Shown here: piece after piece, positions 1-4,500 of the stretch
Numbering within the stretch: position 1 is the first letter of the stretch
Layout: every line of letters begins with the position of its first letter
Origin: an uncultured Rhodanobacteraceae bacterium
Lineage (GTDB): Bacteria; Pseudomonadota; Gammaproteobacteria; Xanthomonadales; Rhodanobacteraceae
DNA: 8,799 bases
Reading direction: 5' to 3'
Assembly (NCBI GenBank): GCA_937902695.1
Contig: CALFNI010000413.1
Location: 1-8,799 of the forward strand
The notes under the pieces: generated by a model
What the model was told of the DNA's origin: nothing
Seen by the model: the letters and a program-made list of their open reading frames with translations, nothing else
Databases searched by the model: none
Made by a program: the position numbers and the translations under genes

Positions 1-2
1 AT

Positions 3-1757
3 GCGCTGCATCGCAACGATCCCGCACGCGCGCGCGACGAGCTGCTCGATGCGATCGCCGAGGCGCCGGGCTACGCGCCGGCATACAGCTATCTCGCGCA
101 GGCCTGGTCGGCACTCGGCTACGGCGCGAAAGCGGCGGCCGCGGCGGAGCAGGCGGCCGCGCATGCCGAAGGATTGCCCGAGGAGCAGCGGCTGCTGATC
201 GAAGTGCAGCGGCAGGCGGCGCGGCACGCGTGGCAGAAGGCAGCCGAGGCCGCGCGCGCGCTCGTCGCGCTGAAACCCGAGAATCCCGACTACCGCTTGC
301 GCGAGATCCAGATGCGGCTCGCCGCGATCGACGTCGCCGGCGCGGATGCGGCGCTCGCCGAGCTGCGCAAGCTTCCGGATGCCGCGGCCGATCCGCGCGT
401 CGAGCTCGCGGCGGCCGACATCGACGCCGCGCGCGATGACGTCAAGGGCGCGGCCGCGCACGCGCGCCAGGCGCTCGCGCTTGCCGGCTCGCGCGACGTG
501 CCGGGCGAGATCGCCGACGCGGACATGCGGCTCGGCATGGCGCTGTTCCATCTCGGCGACAGCGCGGCGGCGGAGAAGGCGCTCCGCGAGGCGATCGCGG
601 CGTATCAGCGCAACGGCAATCCGCACGGCGAGGCGTCGGCGCGCCAGGGTCTCGGCAAGAACTTCGCCTCGGCGAACCAGGGCGATGCGGCGCACGAGCA
701 ATACCCGCGCGCGATGGCGATCTACCAGAGCATCGGCGATCTCGGCGGCATGACCGCGGCCTACACCGATCTCTCGCGCATGTTGTGGAACGCGGGCGAT
801 CGCGACGGCGCCGCCGCGGCAGCGCGCCGCGTGCTCGAGCTCAGCCGCGAAACCGGCGACGCCGCGATGCAGAAATGGGGCCTGCAAGCGATCGCGACGG
901 CCGATTCCGACGAGTCCGCGAGCGAGGACGTCGTGCACGAATACCAGGAAGCGATGGCGATCGGCGAGAAACTCGGCGATGAATCGGGCAACGTCTGGGC
1001 GATCGCGAACTACGCCGACGTGCTGCGCCTGCGCGGCGACCTGGCCGAAGCCGACGCCGTCTGCAAGCGGGGCAAGGAGATCGTCAAGCCGATCGGCGAT
1101 CCGCAGTTCGCATTGATCATGACGTTCAACTGCGCCGAGGTCACGCTCGACCGCGGCGACGTCGCGGCCGCCGAAACGGCGTTCGCGCAAACGATGGCGC
1201 TCGCGAAGACCTCGAACGACACGGTCATGCAACCCAACATCGAACTGACGCTCGCGCAGATCGACATGGCCCGGCATCGCTGGAGCGAGGCGCGCGCACG
1301 GCTCGAAGGCGCGGCAGAAGCGTTCACGAAGGCAGAGGCCAACACCGGCGCGGCCGATGCCGAGGCGTTCCTTGCGCTGACGGCCGACGCGCTCGGCGAC
1401 ACCGCGGCCCGCGATCGCGCGGTCGCGCGGGCGAAGGACCTGCGTCGCGGCATCAACGCGCGCCAGGAAGTGCTCGCGGTCGATTTCGCGCTCGCCGTGC
1501 TGCGCGCGCGTGCCGGCGAGCCCAAGGCGATCGCCGAGCTCGAAGCGCTCGCCGACGACGCGGAGCACCGCAACTGGCTCGGCTGGGCGCTCGAATACCG
1601 GCTGGCGGCCGTGGAGACGCTGCGAGGCGAGCATCGCGATGTCGACGCGGACGCGCTGGCGGCCGAAGTCGCTGCGAAGGCGCACGAGAAGGGGTTCGGC
1701 TGGGTGCTGGCGCGACTCGATGCGCCGACGAAGGCCACGGCCGCATCGCCGCACTGA
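3..1757 (+). CDS. TPR-repeat protein, C-terminal part (5' end outside window)
   Basis: The reading frame is open from the window edge to a TGA at 1755-1757, giving 584 visible residues with no start codon that must be the true one. The product is rich in Ala, Arg, Asp and Glu and is built of repeated helix pairs of TPR type. An early unit reads APAYSYLAQAWSALG (about residues 26-40), and a middle run (about 180-350) has the kinesin-light-chain-like pattern of a Tyr helix, 'GD..G', then an Ala helix, for example AIYQSIGDLGGMTAAYTDLS. I see no membrane segment, signal peptide or catalytic motif in this part. In Xanthomonadales such C-terminal arrays often belong to Ser/Thr kinase-TPR or winged-helix (CadC-like)-TPR proteins, so the missing N-terminus may carry an effector domain; that is inference. 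A likely role is protein-protein scaffolding or ligand sensing. It converges on rpiA with a 40-base gap and belongs to a different transcription unit. Confidence 0.85.
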   Translation, partial: ALHRNDPARARDELLDAIAEAPGYAPAYSYLAQAWSALGYGAKAAAAAEQAAAHAEGLPEEQRLLIEVQRQAARHAWQKAAEAARALVALKPENPDYRLREIQMRLAAIDVAGADAALAELRKLPDAAADPRVELAAADIDAARDDVKGAAAHARQALALAGSRDVPGEIADADMRLGMALFHLGDSAAAEKALREAIAAYQRNGNPHGEASARQGLGKNFASANQGDAAHEQYPRAMAIYQSIGDLGGMTAAYTDLSRMLWNAGDRDGAAAAARRVLELSRETGDAAMQKWGLQAIATADSDESASEDVVHEYQEAMAIGEKLGDESGNVWAIANYADVLRLRGDLAEADAVCKRGKEIVKPIGDPQFALIMTFNCAEVTLDRGDVAAAETAFAQTMALAKTSNDTVMQPNIELTLAQIDMARHRWSEARARLEGAAEAFTKAEANTGAADAEAFLALTADALGDTAARDRAVARAKDLRRGINARQEVLAVDFALAVLRARAGEPKAIAELEALADDAEHRNWLGWALEYRLAAVETLRGEHRDVDADALAAEVAAKAHEKGFGWVLARLDAPTKATAASPH

Positions 1758-1764
1758 GCGCGAG

Positions 1765-1790
1765 GCGCCCGAAACGTCGTGCGTGGGCGC
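1765..1790. terminator. weak hairpin in the TPR/rpiA convergent gap
   Basis: GCGCCC (1765-1770) can pair with GGGCGC (1785-1790), and inside it ACG pairs with CGT with a three-base bulge. It sits in the 40-base gap between two converging genes, where a shared terminator would be expected. Neither strand has a T-tract after the stem, so this is only a weak candidate; Rho-dependent termination is equally possible. Confidence 0.25.
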
Positions 1791-1797
1791 GGCGCGC

Positions 1798-2448
1798 CTA
1801 CATCTCGCGATCGCCGATCAGCACGACGTCGGCGGGGCGCTGCGCGAACAGGCCGACGGTGACGACGCCGGCGATCTGGTTGAGATCGCGCTCCATCGCG
1901 ACCGGATCGGCGATCTGCCAGCCGTGCACGTCGAGGATCGCGTTGCCGTTGTCGGTGACGAGATGTTCGCGCCAGACGGGGTTGCCGCCGCGCCGCACGA
2001 TCTCGCGCGAAACGTATCTGCGCGCCATCGGGATCACTTCGATCGGCAGCGGGAACCTGCCGAGCACGTCGACGCGCTTGGCCGGGTCGATGATGCAGAC
2101 GAACTTCGTCGCGACCGCGGCGATGACCTTCTCGCGCGTCAACGCGCCGCCGCCGCCCTTGATGAGGCATTTCCGGCCGTCGCACTCGTCCGCGCCGTCG
2201 ACGTAGACGGGAATCGCGTCGACTTCGTTGAGATCGAGCACGCGGATGCCGTGCGCGGCGAGCTGGCGCGTCGACTGCTCTGAGCTCGACACGGTGCCGT
2301 CGATCCGGTCCTTGCGCTCGGCGAGCGCATCGATGAAGTGCTTGACGGTCGAACCGGTGCCGACGCCGACGATGCGCGCGCCATCGAGGTAGCGGAGCGC
2401 GGCTCGCGCGGCGAGGCGCTTCAGCTCGTCCTGCGTCATCGTTGTCAT
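1798..2448 (-). CDS. rpiA: Ribose-5-phosphate isomerase A
   Basis: This cytoplasmic enzyme interconverts ribose 5-phosphate and ribulose 5-phosphate in the non-oxidative pentose phosphate pathway. The 216-residue product matches the usual RpiA length (219 in E. coli). Family motifs are all present: the phosphate loop GVGTGST (28-34), SSS (54-56), DGADE (84-88) with the two active-site Asp residues, [11 protein letters not shown] (97-107) with the catalytic Lys and Glu, and TDNGN (165-169). Spacing agrees with E. coli D81, D84, K94 and E103 shifted by three. The ATG at 2448 has a weak CGGAA ribosome site about five bases upstream; a second in-frame ATG lies three codons in (2439) and cannot be excluded. 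It starts 10 bases after the EVE gene stop, so it is probably the last gene of the ygfA operon. I see no own promoter. Confidence 0.97.
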   Translation of the reverse strand: MTTMTQDELKRLAARAALRYLDGARIVGVGTGSTVKHFIDALAERKDRIDGTVSSSEQSTRQLAAHGIRVLDLNEVDAIPVYVDGADECDGRKCLIKGGGGALTREKVIAAVATKFVCIIDPAKRVDVLGRFPLPIEVIPMARRYVSREIVRRGGNPVWREHLVTDNGNAILDVHGWQIADPVAMERDLNQIAGVVTVGLFAQRPADVVLIGDREM

Positions 2449-2458
2449 GCGGGTTCCG

Positions 2459-2908
2459 TCATTCGAGTCCGAGAATGAAATCCCACTGCGTCTTCGTCAC
2501 CGGCAGCACCGAAAGCCGGTTGCCGCGCGCGAGCAGCGCGAAACCTGCGAGCTCGATGCGATCCTTGAGCTCCGACAGCGCAACCACACGCTTCAGCTTG
2601 CGCTTGAACCTGACGTCGACGAGCGACCAGCGCGGCTCCTCGCGCTTGCTCGCGGCGTCATAGTAATCGCTCTTCCTGTCGAACTGAGTCGGATCGGGAT
2701 ACGCGGCCTGCGCGACCTCGGCGATGCCGGCGACGCCGGGCACCTCGCAGCTCGAGTGATAGAAGAGGACGCCGTCGCCCGCCTGCATTTCGCGCATGAA
2801 GTTGCGCGCCTGATAGTTGCGCACGCCGGTCCACGGCTCGACCTTCTTCCTCGCCAGATCGTCGATCGAGAACTCGTCCGGCTCGGTTTTCATCAGCCAG
2901 TAGCGCAT
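2459..2908 (-). CDS. EVE domain-containing protein (THYN1-like)
   Basis: This is a 149-residue single-domain protein of the EVE family, a PUA-like fold. Family hallmarks are YWLMKTEP at 3-10, the [12 protein letters not shown] stretch at 28-39, [10 protein letters not shown] at 44-53, GIAEV at 61-65, RWSLVDVRF at 93-101 and a C-terminal [12 protein letters not shown] at 131-142. These correspond to the aromatic-lined pocket and surrounding core. EVE and related YTH/PUA folds bind modified bases in nucleic acids (human THYN1 binds modified cytosine in DNA). The target of the bacterial stand-alone form is not established, so I assign no substrate. The ATG lies 3 bases after the ygfA stop with no clear Shine-Dalgarno, so translation is probably coupled to ygfA, and rpiA follows after 10 bases. 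No partner nuclease or methyltransferase is in the window, which argues for a housekeeping rather than a defence role here. Confidence 0.93.
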   Translation of the reverse strand: MRYWLMKTEPDEFSIDDLARKKVEPWTGVRNYQARNFMREMQAGDGVLFYHSSCEVPGVAGIAEVAQAAYPDPTQFDRKSDYYDAASKREEPRWSLVDVRFKRKLKRVVALSELKDRIELAGFALLARGNRLSVLPVTKTQWDFILGLE

Positions 2909-2911
2909 GCG

Positions 2912-3517
2912 TCAGGTATCCGGATTCGTGAAATCGATCAGCTCGCGCTCGGTCGCGACATAGTCGAGGGGCACGTCCCAGTCGCGCGGCTCGATGCGCT
3001 CGATCTCCTGCAGAGCGTAGCCGATGCCGACCAGCAGCGGCTTGGAAGGCCGTTCGAGGTCGCGCAGGTACTCGAATGCGCGATCGTAATAGCCGCCGCC
3101 GAAGCCGAGCCGGTGGCCGTGCCGGTCGAAGCCGAGCAGCGGCACGAGCACGACATCCATTGCGTCGGGCGCGAGACGCGGATGCGCCGTGCCGGTCGGC
3201 TCGGGAATGCCGAAGCGGTTCGGCGCGACGTCGATGCCGGGCCACCACGGCGCGAAGCGGAGGCGCTTCTGATCGTCGATCACAGGCAGGTGATAGGTCT
3301 GCCCGCGACTACGCAGGCCGCCGACGATGCCGGAGAGCGGGAGCTCGCCGGCGACGGCCCAGTAGCCGGCGATGTTCGCATCGGTGAGGAACTCGGGGAT
3401 CGCTTCGAGCTGCGCGACGAGCGCCGTCGAAGCCGCGATGCGTTCGCTTGCGGGTATTGCGGCGCGCTTCTCGCGCAGTAGAGCGCGTTGCGCAGTGCGT
3501 TGCTTTGAATCGGGCAA
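2912..3517 (-). CDS. ygfA: 5-formyltetrahydrofolate cyclo-ligase
   Basis: This enzyme converts 5-formyl-THF to 5,10-methenyl-THF with ATP, returning the folate storage form to the one-carbon pool (also called MTHFS or Fau). The 201-residue product has the family signature: a basic N-terminal helix (RALLREKRAAI, 11-21), GIPEP (103-107), the core strand VPLLGFD (125-131) and the ATP/folate loop RLGFGGGYYDR (136-146). The start is a TTG at 3517, chosen because a GGGAG ribosome site lies seven bases upstream and the N-terminal length fits the family. The position next to 6S RNA and zapA is the classic gammaproteobacterial arrangement in which 6S and ygfA can share a transcript, so expression is probably driven at least partly from the 6S promoter. 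EVE follows after 3 bases. Confidence 0.96.
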   Translation of the reverse strand: MPDSKQRTAQRALLREKRAAIPASERIAASTALVAQLEAIPEFLTDANIAGYWAVAGELPLSGIVGGLRSRGQTYHLPVIDDQKRLRFAPWWPGIDVAPNRFGIPEPTGTAHPRLAPDAMDVVLVPLLGFDRHGHRLGFGGGYYDRAFEYLRDLERPSKPLLVGIGYALQEIERIEPRDWDVPLDYVATERELIDFTNPDT

Positions 3518-3524
3518 AGCAGAG

Positions 3525-3529
3525 CTCCC
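3525..3529 (-). promoter_or_regulatory. Ribosome binding site fixing the TTG start of ygfA
   Basis: GGGAG on the minus strand sits seven bases upstream of the TTG at 3517-3515. It is the best Shine-Dalgarno in this cluster, and it decides the start in favour of TTG. The other genes of the cluster rely on tight coupling or on weak sites. Confidence 0.7.
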
Positions 3530-3659
3530 GACGAAGCGTGCTGTTGATTGAATCCGCGGCCATGGACGGCCGCATCCGGACTACAAGAGAGAGGCCGCGC
3601 TTGCGATGAAGTCAGCGTCGCGCCGAAGCGGCGATCCCGGATGGATCGCACAAGCAAAA
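3530..3659 (-). other. 6S 3' flank / structured ygfA leader
   Basis: This non-coding stretch lies between the 6S RNA 3' end and the ygfA ribosome site. A perfect 7-bp hairpin (GCGATCC/GGATCGC, loop of five) spans 3649-3631 just after the 6S 3' end. A CGCCG/CGGCG hairpin with a CTT loop (3633-3621) overlaps it by three bases, so the two compete. Further down, GGCCGCG (3561-3555) can pair either with GCGGCC (3573-3568) or with CGCGGCC (3599-3593). None of the stems is followed by a U-run, so no intrinsic terminator is seen. I recognise no described riboswitch. The region may be a processing spacer or a post-transcriptional control element for ygfA; that is inference. Confidence 0.45.
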
Positions 3660-3844
3660 GCATCCTCCGCGGTGGCGGTGCGCATCGAACGACCTTGAAC
3701 CGTGGGTTCAGGTGGGAGAGCCGGCACAGCCTTCAGGCTTTCCGCACATGGCGGACATGCACACCAGCTGCGATGACTGACCCGGGTCGTCTATAGGTAC
3801 AAGGCAATATGTAAGAGTGCGCTGTCGCGCACCGCAGAGGACAC
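3660..3844 (-). ncRNA. ssrS: 6S RNA
   Basis: 6S RNA mimics an open promoter and binds sigma70 RNA polymerase in stationary phase. Support is positional and structural. The gene lies between zapA and ygfA, the conserved ssrS site in gammaproteobacteria. The inferred ends form a closing stem: minus-strand 3844-3830 pairs with 3674-3660, with an 11-bp core CCTCTGCGGTG/CACCGCGGAGG (one G-U) and four weaker outer pairs. The resulting length of about 185 nt matches E. coli (184 nt). The 3' half holds the family's small bulge hairpin, CCT-GAACC / GGTTC-A-AGG (3712-3693), comparable to CCUUGAACC/GGUUCAAGG of E. coli. An apical hairpin TCCGC-CATGT-GCGGA is at 3755-3741, flanked by CAGC/GCTG pairing, as expected for a long rod with an internal open bubble. 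A TTTT follows the stem at 3659-3656. Exact ends are estimated to within a few bases. Confidence 0.9.
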
Positions 3845-3849
3845 CGTGG

Positions 3850-4152
3850 CTATTGTAGTGAGCCGGGGAACGCGCGTTCAAGCTTCGCGTTGATCGCTTG
3901 CAGATGATGTGCCAGCGCGGCGGTATCGTTATTTTCGCGTTGCTTCGCGCCGAGAAGCTCGTGCGCGATCGTCAGCGCCGCCAGAACGGCGATGCGATCG
4001 AGATTCGCCGAGCGTGCGCCGGCGCGGATCTCGCGCATCTTCCCGTCGAGGAAGCTCGCCGCAGCGACGAGGCCGGGGCGTTCATCGGGCGTGCATGCGA
4101 TCAGGTATTCGCGATCCAGGATTGAAACCGAGACCGGTTCGCTTGCACTCAT
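3850..4152 (-). CDS. zapA: Cell division protein ZapA
   Basis: ZapA is a cytoplasmic FtsZ-associated protein that crosslinks and stabilises Z-ring protofilaments. The 100-residue product (109 in E. coli) has the family layout: an N-terminal beta segment VSVSILDREYLIACTPDE (7-24), a helix with FLDGKM (34-39), and the signature helix DRIAVLAALTIAHELL (52-67), then a charged C-terminal coiled coil (about 75-95). The ATG at 4152 is 3 bases after the stop of the zapB-like gene, and the sequence before it (GGGTAGACG) gives only a weak ribosome site, so translation is likely coupled. The last codons and stop overlap the 6S RNA promoter. Position before ssrS and ygfA confirms the assignment. Confidence 0.95.
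   Translation of the reverse strand: MSASEPVSVSILDREYLIACTPDERPGLVAAASFLDGKMREIRAGARSANLDRIAVLAALTIAHELLGAKQRENNDTAALAHHLQAINAKLERAFPGSLQ
3852..3881 (-). promoter_or_regulatory. sigma70 promoter of 6S RNA inside the zapA 3' end
   Basis: On the minus strand, TTGAAC (3881-3876) and TACAAT (3857-3852) are separated by 18 bases. The -10 differs from TATAAT at one position, and the -35 shares TTGA with the consensus. Transcription would start about 6-8 bases after the -10, at 3844-3846, which coincides with the 5' end inferred independently from the 6S closing stem. The whole promoter lies within the last codons of zapA. Confidence 0.75.
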
Positions 4153-4155
4153 CGT

Positions 4156-4374
4156 CTACCCGTGATTCTGTTCCAGCGATTTCAGGCGCAGGATCATCGC
4201 TTCCACGCGCGAGCGCGCCTGCTCGTTGCGCGCGAGCAGCTGCGCGCGCTCGGTCGCGAGCTGCTCCTGGCTGTGGCGCAGGCTGCGGTTCTCTTCCTGC
4301 AGCGTGCGGCATAGCTCCAGCAGCCGGTCGACCCGGTCGCCAATCGAAACCAGCGTCTGCTCGTGCCCGGACAT
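4156..4374 (-). CDS. ZapB-like coiled-coil protein (TIGR02449 family)
   Basis: A 72-residue, highly charged protein, almost entirely one heptad-patterned coiled coil (about residues 8-68), with no membrane segment. Motifs such as RVDRLLELC (14-22), LQEENRSLR (25-33) and ARSRVEAMILRLKSLEQ (53-69) match my recollection of the small TIGR02449 proteins found next to zapA in gammaproteobacteria, which are often annotated as ZapB-like division proteins. The likely role is to work with ZapA at the Z-ring, linking it to other divisome or nucleoid components; that is inference from context and fold. The ATG at 4374 is the only plausible start: the frame upstream offers no ATG, GTG or TTG nearby, and there is no Shine-Dalgarno. 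It is the first gene of the cluster, and zapA follows after 3 bases. Confidence 0.85.
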   Translation of the reverse strand: MSGHEQTLVSIGDRVDRLLELCRTLQEENRSLRHSQEQLATERAQLLARNEQARSRVEAMILRLKSLEQNHG

Positions 4375-4381
4375 GGTGGCA

Positions 4382-4387
4382 AATATA
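4382..4387 (-). promoter_or_regulatory. -10 element, possible leaderless promoter of the zapB-like gene
   Basis: TATATT (4387-4382, minus strand) lies in the only AT-rich patch upstream of the division genes and ends seven bases before the ATG at 4374. Transcription would start at or next to the A of the ATG, giving a leaderless mRNA. This fits the absence of a ribosome site. No good -35 box is found 16-18 bases upstream (CTCTTC or TCTTCC), so the promoter is uncertain. Confidence 0.45.
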
Positions 4388-4437
4388 GCATCAAGATTTG
4401 TGTGGAAGAGAAGTGCAATTTCCCGGTTCGAGCGACG

Positions 4438-4470
4438 AAAACCCGCGGCCGGTAGCCCGCGGCCGGCGGG
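4438..4470 (-). terminator. Intrinsic terminator after the GGDEF/EAL gene
   Basis: On the minus strand, CCCGC-C-GGCCG (4470-4460) pairs with CGGCC-GCGGG (4451-4442), giving ten GC pairs with one bulged C and an eight-base loop. TTTT (4441-4438) follows directly. It begins about 30 bases after the TAA at 4503-4501 and isolates the large sensor gene from the division-gene cluster downstream. Confidence 0.75.
4442..4466. repeat. Tandem 11-bp GC repeat within the terminator
   Basis: CCCGCGGCCGG occurs at 4442-4452 and again at 4456-4466, three bases apart. The repeat lies within the terminator hairpin and gives it alternative pairing registers. The rest of the 126-base gap at 4375-4500 holds only this terminator and the short AT-rich promoter patch. 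Confidence 0.7.
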
Positions 4471-4500
4471 CGGTTCAGCCTCGCTCCGCCGCGGCCTGCG

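Noticed and set aside
174..176. TTG at 174 as the start of the TPR protein
   Set aside because: The frame is open and continues TPR-like sequence back to the window edge, so the true start lies upstream.
1010..2185. 391-codon minus-strand open frame crossing the rpiA end and the TPR gene
   Set aside because: It is out of frame with rpiA and antisense to the TPR gene, is low-complexity (Ser/Ala/Arg), and has no family motif.
2447..3481. 344-codon open frame on the + strand opposite EVE and ygfA
   Set aside because: It is antisense to two clearly recognised genes, its composition (His, Arg, Asp, Val rich) is that of a mirrored GC-rich gene, and it has no recognisable domain. It is a strand shadow.
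3548..3796. 82-codon + strand open frame over the 6S RNA and leader
   Set aside because: It is antisense to a structured RNA gene, has no ribosome site worth noting, and shows no recognisable protein motif.
3783..3815. TATAGA and nearby TATTGC resembling a -10 box within the 6S region
   Set aside because: No matching -35 is present, and a start there would cut off the 5' half of the closing stem. The TTGAAC/TACAAT promoter fits the stem-derived 5' end better.
4375..4380. GCCACC directly before the ATG of the zapB-like gene, resembling a eukaryotic Kozak context
   Set aside because: It is a coincidence in a bacterial genome; it has no meaning for bacterial initiation.
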